A stretch of 64,000 nucleotides of DNA. It comes from Coralloluteibacterium thermophilum (lineage in GTDB: Bacteria > Pseudomonadota > Gammaproteobacteria > Xanthomonadales > Xanthomonadaceae). Shown here in pieces: positions 37,905 through 45,465 of the stretch. The notes under the pieces were generated by a model. It saw only the letters and a program-made list of their open reading frames with translations. It had not been told where the DNA came from and made no database searches. A program made the position numbers and the translations under genes. The stretch's first letter is position 1. Every line of letters begins with the position of its first letter. The DNA lies in contig NZ_JBHSGG010000023.1 in assembly GCF_042654365.1 (NCBI RefSeq), forward strand, positions 73,163-137,162, read 5' to 3'.

Positions 37905-38075
37905 TCAGCGCGGGTTGCCGCGCCGGAACAGCATGCTGATGCCGACGGCGATCAGGATCGCGGGCCACCAGCGCATGATCAGCCGCCCGAGGTCGAAGTC
38001 CGCCAGCCCGAGGTTGTTCATCAGGAGCACGACGCCGAGCACGATCAGGATGACGGCGGGAACGCTGAACTTCAT
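37905..38075 (-). CDS. 56-residue membrane microprotein (LiaI/LiaF-TM-like)
   Basis: Two hydrophobic helices, VPAVILIVLGVVLLMNNLGL and WPAILIAVGISMLF, are joined by DFDLGRLIMRWW, and the protein ends RRGNPR. This matches the LiaI-LiaF-like transmembrane region seen in DUF5668-type small proteins. Its ATG overlaps the pxpC stop by 4 bp and it ends 12 bp before pxpA, so it is translated as part of the 5-oxoprolinase operon. Function is unknown; it may tether or tune the neighbouring permease. Confidence 0.8.
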   Translation of the reverse strand: MKFSVPAVILIVLGVVLLMNNLGLADFDLGRLIMRWWPAILIAVGISMLFRRGNPR

Positions 38076-39079
38076 GGGTGCTCTCGGGTTGGGGCGGTGC
38101 CTGCGCGCAGGGCCGCGAACGGTGCCAGGCGCAGCCGCGCCGCGACGGCCTCGCCGATTCTGGCGAGCCGGTGTCGCTGGACGCAAGCCGCGGCCGCCGC
38201 CTCCTGGCGCGTGCACGGCACCAGGCGCAGCGGCGCGCCGGGCCGGCGCTGCGCGAGGCGGGACAGGTCCGCGCGCGCGACGTGGCCGATCACCGGATAG
38301 CCGCCATGCGTCTGCGCGTCCGCCAGCAGGACGATGGGACGGCCGTCCGGCGGCAACTGCACCGTCCCGGGGAAGACCGGCGCGGAGATGCGCTCCACCT
38401 GTGCGGCGAGCGCCAGCGGCGGGCCGTCGAGGCGCAGTCCCTGGCGGTCGCTGGACGCGCTGACCCGCCATTGCGTCGCCGCGAGCGCGGTGGGTTCCGC
38501 CAATGCGTCCTCGCCCGGCAGCACGCGCACGCCCGCGGGGTCGGGCAGGGCATCGTCGAGATCGGCATGCGCGTCGATCCACCAGGGCGCGACCCGGAGC
38601 CGACCCGTGCCGCCGGCGTCCGCCGGCAGGCGATCCCCCGTGCGCAGCGCACGGCCGTCGAGCCCGCCGAAGCCGCCGCGCAGGTCGGTCGCGCGGCTGC
38701 CGAGCACGGGCGGCAGATCGAACCCGCCGCGGATGGCCAGGTGGCTGCGCGCGCCGTCGCTGCAGCGCCCGAGCCGCAGCACGCTGCCTGCCGGGAGATC
38801 GACGACGCTCCAGCAGGGGAGGCTCAGTCCGTCCACGCGCGCCTCGATCTGCGCACCGGTGAGGGCGATGCGGGCGGGCCGGACGAAGCGCAGCGTCGGC
38901 CCGGTCAGCGCGATCTCGAGCGTCGCCGCCGAAGCAGGATTGCCCACCAGCAGGTTCCCGATCCGGTGCGCCCAGGCATCGAGCGCGCCGGCCTGGCCGA
39001 CGCCGAGGTGGCGCCAGCCGTGGCGGCCCAGGTCCTGCACGGTGGTGCACGCACCGGGGACGAGGACCTCGATGCTCAT
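38072..39079 (-). CDS. pxpC: 5-oxoprolinase subunit C
   Basis: The 335-residue biotin-dependent carboxyltransferase-like protein (KipA family) has VLVPGACTTVQDLGRHGWRHLGV, GALDAWAHRIGNLLVGN, HLAIRGGFDLPPVLGSRATD and the C-terminal ILLADAQTHGGYPVIG-type block. It acts with PxpA and PxpB. It overlaps pxpB upstream and the membrane microprotein downstream by 4 bp each. Confidence 0.95.
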   Translation of the reverse strand: MSIEVLVPGACTTVQDLGRHGWRHLGVGQAGALDAWAHRIGNLLVGNPASAATLEIALTGPTLRFVRPARIALTGAQIEARVDGLSLPCWSVVDLPAGSVLRLGRCSDGARSHLAIRGGFDLPPVLGSRATDLRGGFGGLDGRALRTGDRLPADAGGTGRLRVAPWWIDAHADLDDALPDPAGVRVLPGEDALAEPTALAATQWRVSASSDRQGLRLDGPPLALAAQVERISAPVFPGTVQLPPDGRPIVLLADAQTHGGYPVIGHVARADLSRLAQRRPGAPLRLVPCTRQEAAAAACVQRHRLARIGEAVAARLRLAPFAALRAGTAPTREHP

Positions 39080-39762
39080 GCGCGCACCGGCACAAAGCGC
39101 ACCCGGTCGCCCGGCCGCAGCAGGGACGGCGCGGCGCGCTGCGGATCGAAGAGGACCAGGTCGGTGCGGCCGATCAGCCGCCATCCGCCCGCCGCTGCGC
39201 GCGGGTAGATGCCGGTCTGGGCGCCGCCGATGCCGACGCTGCCCGCGGGGACCCGCGTGCGGGGCGTCGCCAGCCGCGGCGCGGCCAGCGCAGGGTCCAG
39301 GCCGAGCAGGTAGGGGAAACCGGGCGCGAAGCCGAGCATGGCGACGCGGTAGTCGGCGCCCGCGTGGCGCCGCACGATCTCCTCGGCGGGCATGCCGAGT
39401 TCCGCGGCCAGCGCGTCGAGGTCGGGGCCGGCGTCGCCGCCGTAGGTGACGGGGATCTCGATGCGGCGCGCCGCGGTGGCGGGCGCCCGGTCGTCGTCGG
39501 GTGACGCGAGCCGTGCCCGCAGCCAGTCCTCCGCCCGTGCCAGCGCGTCCTCGCCGGGCCGGTCCGCGGCGAGCCGCTCCACGTCCACGCGCAGCGCCAG
39601 CTCGGCGTAGGCGGGCACGACGTCCAGCAGCCATGGCGGACGGTCCGCCTCGAGTCGCTGCGCGAGCGCCACCACGCGGGCGTGCGTGCCCGGATCGATG
39701 CCGCCGTCCAGGCGCAGGCGCAACGCCTCCTCGCCCGCGCGCTCGACCCGGGGCGCGTTCAC
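39076..39762 (-). CDS. pxpB: 5-oxoprolinase subunit B
   Basis: A GTG start, overlapping the HIT gene stop by 4 bp, gives 228 residues. The KipI-like pattern is clear: LLDVVPAYAELALRVD, IPVTYGGDAGPDLDALAAELGM, MLGFAPGFPYLLGLDPALAAPRLATPRTRVPAGSVGI (by position about 145-180) and the terminal RPGDRVRFVPV. It forms a complex with PxpC and PxpA. Translation appears coupled through the whole operon. Confidence 0.95.
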   Translation of the reverse strand: MNAPRVERAGEEALRLRLDGGIDPGTHARVVALAQRLEADRPPWLLDVVPAYAELALRVDVERLAADRPGEDALARAEDWLRARLASPDDDRAPATAARRIEIPVTYGGDAGPDLDALAAELGMPAEEIVRRHAGADYRVAMLGFAPGFPYLLGLDPALAAPRLATPRTRVPAGSVGIGGAQTGIYPRAAAGGWRLIGRTDLVLFDPQRAAPSLLRPGDRVRFVPVRA

Positions 39763-40181
39763 GCCGTACCGCCGCGCCCCAGTGCCGCCCGCAGGCGCGT
39801 CAGCCGCGTCGTCCGCGCCGCCTCCTCGTAGGGCTGGGCCGGCGAATGGCCCCATACCGGCCCGGGCCAGGCGGGGTCGTTGCGGAAGCGCGCGACCACG
39901 TGCACGTGCAGTTGCGGCACCACGTTGCCGAGCGCGCCGACGTTGATGCGCTCCGGGCGCACCTCGGCGCGCAGCAGACGGCTGATCTCGTCGATCTCGT
40001 CCACCAGCGCATGGCGTGCGGCGAAGTCCAGCTCGTCGATGCCGGTGGCGCCGACCACGCGCGGAACGAGGACGAGCCACGGGTAGCGCGCGTCGTCCAT
40101 CAGCAGCAGTTCGCACAGCGGCAGCGAGGTCACCGGATGCGTGTCCGCCGCCAGGCGTGGATGCAGGGCGAAGGCGCTCAT
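39759..40181 (-). CDS. HIT domain protein
   Basis: The 140 residues carry the histidine triad as QLHVHVVAR, preceded by the usual LGNVVP. The N-terminal part (LCELLLMDDARYPWLVLVPR) fits the proteobacterial HIT hydrolase branch with a short strand before the triad. It probably hydrolyses nucleotide phosphoramidates or dinucleotides. It overlaps DLH upstream and pxpB downstream by 4 bp; why it is in a 5-oxoprolinase operon is not known. Confidence 0.88.
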   Translation of the reverse strand: MSAFALHPRLAADTHPVTSLPLCELLLMDDARYPWLVLVPRVVGATGIDELDFAARHALVDEIDEISRLLRAEVRPERINVGALGNVVPQLHVHVVARFRNDPAWPGPVWGHSPAQPYEEAARTTRLTRLRAALGRGGTA

Positions 40182-40843
40182 GCCAGTGCCGCGCGCAGGA
40201 AGGCCAGCGTGCGCTCCAGGGCCAGCTTCGCGCTGGCCGCGTCGTAGTCGGCGCGCTGCTCGCAGTTGAAGCCGTGACCGGCGGGATACGTGTGCACCTG
40301 GGCGTCGGGCAGGGCGTCCCGGTGCGCCTGCACGTCGGCGGGCGTGATGTAGGGGTCGGCCTCGCCGAAGTGGAACAGCATCGGCGCGCGCGGCACCTCG
40401 TGCACGAAGGGCAGCGTGCGTCCGCCGTAGTAGCTCACCGAGGGCAGGCCCAGGCGGGTGTTGGCGAGGAAGGCCACGCTGCCGCCCCAGCAGTAGCCGA
40501 CCGCGGCGACCCGCGCAACGCCCTGGTCGCGCAGCCAGCCGGCCGCGGCCGCCACGTCCGCCACCGCGCGGTCGATGCCGAGCTGGCCCACGAGATCGCG
40601 CCCGCGCTTGAAGCCGGCTTCGTCGTAGCCCAGTTCGATGCCGCGCTCCACGTGGTCGAACACCGCCGGCGCCACCGTCGCGTAGCCTTCCTCCGCGAAG
40701 CGGTCGACGACGCCGCGGATGTGCGCGTTGACCCCGAAGATCTCCTGCACCAGCACGATCCCGCCTGCCGGCGTCCGCGCCGGCCGCGCCGCGTAGCCAC
40801 CGATCTCGCCGTTGCGGGTGTGGAGGGTGACGGTCTCGCCCAT
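40178..40843 (-). CDS. Dienelactone hydrolase family protein
   Basis: The start at MGETVTLHTRNGEIGGY gives 221 residues. The alpha/beta hydrolase has its Cys nucleophile in VGYCWGGSVAF, the Asp in FGEADPYITP and the His in TYPAGHGFNC, with the N-terminal VLVQEIFGVN oxyanion strand. The family hydrolyses lactones and esters; the physiological substrate is unknown. It is the first gene of the nine-gene operon ending in pcp. Confidence 0.9.
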   Translation of the reverse strand: MGETVTLHTRNGEIGGYAARPARTPAGGIVLVQEIFGVNAHIRGVVDRFAEEGYATVAPAVFDHVERGIELGYDEAGFKRGRDLVGQLGIDRAVADVAAAAGWLRDQGVARVAAVGYCWGGSVAFLANTRLGLPSVSYYGGRTLPFVHEVPRAPMLFHFGEADPYITPADVQAHRDALPDAQVHTYPAGHGFNCEQRADYDAASAKLALERTLAFLRAALA

Positions 40844-40899
40844 GGGAAAGCTCCTGTGCCGGGGGAGGGCCATGCTAGCGCGGGCGGAGGACGCGCCGG

Positions 40900-41125
40900 G
40901 GCTTGAGGAGTGAGGCAGGAGGAGTGAGAAACGAGAGAAGGAGCAACCGCCCCCACCCCACTCACTCCTTGAACCCCGCAAATCCCGCCAGCCCCCTCCC
41001 CCGCGGGCAGCGGGGGAGGGTTGGGGGTTGGGGCGCTTTGGGCAGGAGCGAGAGATGAGAAGTGAGAAACGAGAGGCTCGGCTGCCCGCCCTCGTTTCTC
41101 ACTCCTCCCCACTCACTCCTCAACC
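40900..41125. repeat. GAGTGAG modules flanking a REP-like palindrome
   Basis: The 442-bp gap before rimO contains GAGTGAGAAACGAG at about 40925 and 41060, its inverse CTCGTTTCTCACTC at about 41093, and between them the 11-bp-arm palindrome CCCTCCCCCGC (40994-41004) / GCGGGGGAGGG (41010-41020). Related modules recur at 49.1-49.3 kb and 63.9 kb. No gene is seen; 41126-41285 is plain rimO leader. Confidence 0.85.
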
Positions 41126-41248
41126 CCAAGGACGCTTCTGCCGTCGTTGTCGCACCGATGCCACCGCACCGTCAGGCGCAACTGAACGTCGTCCCCTCGC
41201 CCGGGCGGCGCGGCGTCCGACGGCGGGGGCGGAGGCGGGGGGCGGCGC

Positions 41249-41254
41249 TATACT
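41249..41254 (+). promoter_or_regulatory. Probable -10 of rimO
   Basis: TATACT 32 bp before the rimO ATG is the only AT-rich hexamer in a long G-rich leader. A -35 is not obvious. Confidence 0.4.
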
Positions 41255-41285
41255 GCGCGGTTTCCCGCGCGCCAGCCCCGTTCCC

Positions 41286-42641
41286 ATGCCCGCCGCCAAT
41301 CCCAAAGTCGGCTTCGTCAGCCTCGGCTGCCCGAAGGCCCTCGTCGACTCCGAACGCATCCTCACCCAGCTCCGGGTCGAGGGCTACGACATTGTGCCCA
41401 GCTACGACGCGGCCGACGTGGTGGTGGTCAACACCTGCGGCTTCATCGACTCGGCCGTGGCCGAGTCGCTGGACGCCATCGGCGAGGCCATCGCCGAGAA
41501 CGGCAAGGTCATCGTCACCGGGTGCCTGGGCAAGCGCCCGGAGCAGATCCGCGAGGCCCATCCCGACGTGCTCTCGATCAGCGGCCCGCAGGACTACGCC
41601 AGCGTGATGAACGCGGTGCACGCCGCGCTGCCGCCGAAGCACGATCCCTTCGTCGACCTGGTGCCGGACTTCGGCGTCAAGCTCACGCCCAGGCACTTCG
41701 CGTACCTCAAGATCTCCGAGGGCTGCAACCACCGCTGCACCTTCTGCATCATCCCCTCGATGCGCGGCGACCTGGCCTCGCGTCCGGTGGACGAGGTGCT
41801 GCGCGAGGCGGAGAAGCTCGCCCGCGGCGGGGTCAAGGAACTCCTCGTCGTCTCCCAGGACACCAGCGCCTACGGCGTCGACCTGCGCTACCGCGAGGGC
41901 ACCTGGCAGGGCCGGCAGTGGCAGACGCGCATGAAGTCGCTGTGCGAGGGCCTCGCCGAACTCGGCGTCTGGACCCGCCTGCACTACGTGTACCCGTATC
42001 CGCACGTGGACGAGATCGTCCCGCTGATGGCCCGGAACCCGAACGGCGGCCCGGGCCTGCTGCCCTACCTGGACATCCCGTTCCAGCACGCCAGCCCGCG
42101 CATCCTCAAGCTGATGAAGCGGCCGGGCGCCGTGGAGAAGACGCTCGAGCGCATCCAGAACTGGCGCCGCGAGTGCCCGGACCTGGCGATCCGCAGCACC
42201 TTCATCGTCGGCTTCCCGGGCGAGACCGAGGCCGAGTTCGAGGCGCTGCTGGACTTCCTCGAAGAGGCCCAGCTCGACCGCGTCGGCGCCTTCGCCTATT
42301 CGCCGGTCGAGGGCGCCGCGGCCAACGCCCTGCCCGATCCGGTGCCCGAGGAGGTCAAGCAGGAGCGGCTCGCGCGCTTCATGGCGGTGCAGGCCGAGAT
42401 CAGCGCCGAGCGCCTGCAGCAGCGTATCGGCCGCCGCGAGCGCGTGCTGGTGGACGCCATCGATGGCGATCTCGCCTACGCCCGCAGCTACGCGGACGCG
42501 CCCGAGATCGACGGCATCGTGCAGATCCAGGACGGCTACGAGGCCGGCCTGCAGCCCGGCCAGTTCGCGGAGGTGACCATGATGGGCGCCGACGAGCACG
42601 ACCTCTTCGCCGTGGTCGACCCCGACTACGAGGCGGACTGA
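41286..42641 (+). CDS. rimO: Ribosomal protein uS12 methylthiotransferase RimO
   Basis: The 451-residue methylthiotransferase has N-terminal UPF0004-domain cluster cysteines (VSLGCPK at 15, NTCGF near 50, TGCLG near 80). The radical-SAM C-x3-C-x2-C is at Cys147, 151 and 154 in GCNHRCTFC, and a C-terminal TRAM domain (RVLVDAIDGDLAYARSYADAPEIDG by position) follows. It methylthiolates Asp88 of ribosomal protein S12. The ATG at MPAANPKVGFVSLGCPKAL is the family's usual start; the upstream open frame is repeat sequence. Confidence 0.97.
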   Translation: MPAANPKVGFVSLGCPKALVDSERILTQLRVEGYDIVPSYDAADVVVVNTCGFIDSAVAESLDAIGEAIAENGKVIVTGCLGKRPEQIREAHPDVLSISGPQDYASVMNAVHAALPPKHDPFVDLVPDFGVKLTPRHFAYLKISEGCNHRCTFCIIPSMRGDLASRPVDEVLREAEKLARGGVKELLVVSQDTSAYGVDLRYREGTWQGRQWQTRMKSLCEGLAELGVWTRLHYVYPYPHVDEIVPLMARNPNGGPGLLPYLDIPFQHASPRILKLMKRPGAVEKTLERIQNWRRECPDLAIRSTFIVGFPGETEAEFEALLDFLEEAQLDRVGAFAYSPVEGAAANALPDPVPEEVKQERLARFMAVQAEISAERLQQRIGRRERVLVDAIDGDLAYARSYADAPEIDGIVQIQDGYEAGLQPGQFAEVTMMGADEHDLFAVVDPDYEAD

Positions 42642-42716
42642 TCCGCTCCCCCGGAAGGCGCTGCATGCCCTAGCATCCGCGGGGGGAGGGCGTGGGCCCT
42701 CCGACAGGGAGTCGAC

Positions 42717-43217
42717 ATGGAATGGATGCTGCGCATGCGCCTGTGGGCGCTGTGTCTCGGATCGCTGCTGGCGCTGGCGGGCTGCGGCCCGGGTGCCGCC
42801 CCGCCGCCGGCGATCACCGAGGTGGAGGTGCGGGACTACCTGGCCCGCTTCGAGGACGCCACCCGGCGCATGGACGCCGACGCGCTGGCGCCGCTGGTCG
42901 CGGACTGGGCGCGTTTCCGCATCGAGGTCAGCGGCGTGACCGGCGACGACGTGCTGCACGTCGGGCGCGAGGAGTACCTGCAGTCGGCCCGCGACCTCGC
43001 GCGGTTCCGCGCCCGCTTGACCTACCGACCCGGCCCGCCGCGCATCGAGATCGCCCCCGACGGCGCCAGCGTCCGCGTCTGGCAGGACTCGCGCGAGACC
43101 CTGCGGGTCGGCGAACTGGTGCTGAAGTCGAGCAGCAGCGGCATGTCCGAGCTGCGGCGCGGGCCGGTGGGGCTGCAGCTCGTCCACGCCGAGGGCCGCA
43201 CCGTGCTGTCGCTGTAG
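42717..43217 (+). CDS. Hypothetical lipoprotein
   Basis: 166 residues with a lipobox (LLALAGC). After it comes an Ala/Pro spacer and then VRDYLARFEDATRRMDADALAPLVADWARFRIEV. That helix-strand start, followed by several amphipathic strands, suggests an NTF2-like or SnoaL-like cone fold, but I do not recognise a named family. It stands alone, 75 bp after rimO, and is convergent with the flavoprotein gene. Confidence 0.65.
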   Translation: MEWMLRMRLWALCLGSLLALAGCGPGAAPPPAITEVEVRDYLARFEDATRRMDADALAPLVADWARFRIEVSGVTGDDVLHVGREEYLQSARDLARFRARLTYRPGPPRIEIAPDGASVRVWQDSRETLRVGELVLKSSSSGMSELRRGPVGLQLVHAEGRTVLSL

Positions 43218-43237
43218 CGGACGGCGCGCCCGGCTGC

Positions 43238-44518
43238 TCAGTCCAGGCGGAGCGCGGGCCGCACCCGGCGCTGGAGCAGTTCGGCGAGCCACAGCAGGCT
43301 GCCGCTCCAGATGCCATGCAGGCCGGCCTGGTGGCGCCGATAGAGCATCGCGTGGCCGACGTGCGCGAGGCGGCCGTGCAGGAAGCCGCGGAAGAGGCCG
43401 AGCTGCCCGAGCGTCCCGAACGCGTCGTAGTGGCCGAGCGGGACCAGGGCGCCGAGGTCCCGATGGACGAATTCCCGCGGCGATTCCCCGGCAAGCACCC
43501 GGGGAAGCTGCCGGCTCAGGTGCCGCGCCTGCCGGTGGGCGACCTGCGCGGTCGGCGCGAGTGGCCGGTCGTGCCCCGGCAGCGTGAGGCTGGCGCAGTC
43601 GCCGACGGCGAAGACCCGGTCGTCGCGCGTCGCCTGCAGGGTCGGGCGCACGAGCAGGCGGCCATTGCGGCTGGTTTCGAGGCCGTCGTAGCCGTCCGGC
43701 ACCGCCTCGCCGCGCACGCCTGCGGCCCAGGCCTTGAGCGTGCTGCGGATGCGCGTGCCGTCGTCCAGCACATAGGCGTCCGGCGTGGCGGCCACCACGC
43801 GGGCGCGCGTGCGGACGCGGATGCCGAGCGCGCCCAGGCGCGCCTCGACCTGTGCCGATACGCGTTCGGGGAAGGCCGGGAGCAGGCGCGGGCCGCTCTC
43901 GATCAGGGTGATCCCGACGCGCCCGTGCAGGTCGCGCGCTCCGTAGCCGCCGAGCTGCTCCACGAGCTGGACCAGCGATGCGGCCAGCTCCACGCCGGTC
44001 GCGCCTCCGCCCACGATCGCCACTTCGCTCGTCGCGCCTCCGGCCAGCGCGCGCAGGACCAGTCGCCGCAGCGCCTGGTTGAAGGACTCGGCCTCGGCCT
44101 GGCTGTCGATGAAGTGGCAGTACTCGGCCACGCCCGGCGTCCCGAAGTCGTCGGCGCGGCTTCCGAGCGCGAGCACGAGCAGGTCGTAGTCGAGCGTCTG
44201 CGGCGGGAGCAGGCATTCGCCGTCCTCGGCCCGCACCGCCCCGAGCGATATCCGCCGGCGCGTCCGGTCGAGTCCGGTGAAGGGGCCAGGCCGGAACCGG
44301 AAGTGGTGCTGGGCGGCATGCGCCAGGTAGGGCACGCGCTGGAGGCGGCCGTCGCCGGTTCCGGCGGCGAGCGTGTGCAGCATCGGTTTCCACAGGTGCG
44401 CGGCACCGCGGTCGACCAGCGTGACCTGCGCCTTTCCCTGCGCGCCCAGGCGGTTGCCGAGGCGGGTGGCGAGTTCGAGCCCAGCGACGCCGCCACCGAC
44501 GATGACGACGTGGTTCAT
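43238..44518 (-). CDS. NDH-2-like NADH dehydrogenase (FAD/NAD-binding oxidoreductase)
   Basis: The 426-residue protein has an N-terminal FAD dinucleotide fold (VVIVGGGVAGLELATRLG), a second NADH fold (VAIVGGGATGVELAASLV), LYDLLVLALGSRADDFG-type and DDRVFAVGDCASL blocks, and a C-terminal amphipathic helix region (HGIWSGSLLWLAELLQRRVRP) suited to membrane contact. It is closest in pattern to type II NADH dehydrogenases, which pass electrons from NADH to quinone without pumping. It diverges from a PfpI peptidase across a strong palindrome. Confidence 0.88.
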   Translation of the reverse strand: MNHVVIVGGGVAGLELATRLGNRLGAQGKAQVTLVDRGAAHLWKPMLHTLAAGTGDGRLQRVPYLAHAAQHHFRFRPGPFTGLDRTRRRISLGAVRAEDGECLLPPQTLDYDLLVLALGSRADDFGTPGVAEYCHFIDSQAEAESFNQALRRLVLRALAGGATSEVAIVGGGATGVELAASLVQLVEQLGGYGARDLHGRVGITLIESGPRLLPAFPERVSAQVEARLGALGIRVRTRARVVAATPDAYVLDDGTRIRSTLKAWAAGVRGEAVPDGYDGLETSRNGRLLVRPTLQATRDDRVFAVGDCASLTLPGHDRPLAPTAQVAHRQARHLSRQLPRVLAGESPREFVHRDLGALVPLGHYDAFGTLGQLGLFRGFLHGRLAHVGHAMLYRRHQAGLHGIWSGSLLWLAELLQRRVRPALRLD

Positions 44519-44636
44519 GGCCGCACCGGGCGGCGGCGTGCGGCGGAGTCCGCCGGGGGCGGCGCCGGGCGAGGGTGGTGCGGGGCGGGCATGGGCATGT
44601 CCTCGGCGCGGGCCGTCCTGCCCGCTGGGCGCGCAA

Positions 44637-44664
44637 TTTACAAACATACATGAATGTTTGTAAA
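44637..44664. promoter_or_regulatory. Perfect palindromic operator, AcrR/TetR-like
   Basis: TTTACAAACAT (44637-44647) and ATGTTTGTAAA (44654-44664) are exact inverse complements around ACATGA. The site is an AT-rich island in the divergent NDH-2/PfpI gap. TACA...CAT..ATGAATGT..TGTA agrees at most positions with the operator of E. coli AcrR as I recall it. TTTACA at either edge could serve as a -35 in both directions. No TetR gene is within the window. Confidence 0.75.
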
Positions 44665-44799
44665 CCGGGCGGCGCGATCGGGCCGGCATGCAGGGCGCGC
44701 AGCCGGGGCGTGCAGGCCGTCGCTGCGGTTCACCGGGGCGCCACGGCCCGGGCGCGAGCATGCGCGTTTCCTTTCCGACCATCGACGAAGGAGATGCCC

Positions 44800-45333
44800 A
44801 TGTCCGCAGTGCAAGGCAGGAAGGTGGCGATGCTCGCCACCCACGGTTTCGAGCAGAGCGAGCTGACCGGGCCCAAGGAGGGCCTGGAGAAGGCCGGCGC
44901 GACCGTCCACGTCGTCTCGCCCGAGTCCGGCGAGATCAAGGGCTGGAAGGGGAGCGACTGGGGCGACCCCGTGAAGGTGGACGTCGCGCTGGACGCCGCG
45001 CGCGTCGAGGACTACGACGCGCTGGTGTTGCCCGGCGGGCAGATCAACCCCGACAAGCTGCGCCTGGAGGAGAAGGCCATCGCCCTCATCAAGGCCTTCG
45101 GCGAGGCCGGCAAGCCCATCGCCGCGATCTGCCACGGCCCCTGGACGCTGATCGACGCCGGGCTCGTCAAGGGGAAGAACGTCACCTCCTGGCCGAGCAT
45201 CCGGAACGACCTGATCAACGCCGGTGCGCAGTGGTCCGACAAGGAGGTCGAGATCGACGGCAACATCATCACCAGCCGCAAGCCCGACGACGTGCCGGCC
45301 TTCACCCGCGCGGTGATCGACGCGCTGGGCTGA
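44800..45333 (+). CDS. PfpI/YhbO-type DJ-1 superfamily protein
   Basis: 177 residues from the second of two close ATGs, chosen because GAAGGAG ends 6 bases before it. The nucleophile is Cys111 in AAICHGPWTLI, with VLPGGQINPDKLR and MLATHGFEQSELTGP also typical. Such proteins act as stress-protective peptidases or as deglycases. The adjoining palindrome suggests it is induced together with the divergent NADH dehydrogenase, probably by a toxic compound. Confidence 0.93.
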   Translation: MSAVQGRKVAMLATHGFEQSELTGPKEGLEKAGATVHVVSPESGEIKGWKGSDWGDPVKVDVALDAARVEDYDALVLPGGQINPDKLRLEEKAIALIKAFGEAGKPIAAICHGPWTLIDAGLVKGKNVTSWPSIRNDLINAGAQWSDKEVEIDGNIITSRKPDDVPAFTRAVIDALG

Positions 45334-45465
45334 GCCGAGGCGCCGATGCGCCGGGGCAGGCCCGGCGCGTCGGAGCCCGCTCGCCGGTTCCCGGTGCGGT
45401 TCCCCGAGCCCCGAACCCAGTACCCGTTCCATCTCCCGAACACCGTCCTCGCTGTCCGCCCGGCC

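Noticed and set aside
45370..45450. C-rich GGTTCCC/CCCGAAC-like stretch downstream of the PfpI gene
   Set aside because: It resembles the GATTCCC heptamers but is too degenerate to count as a copy.
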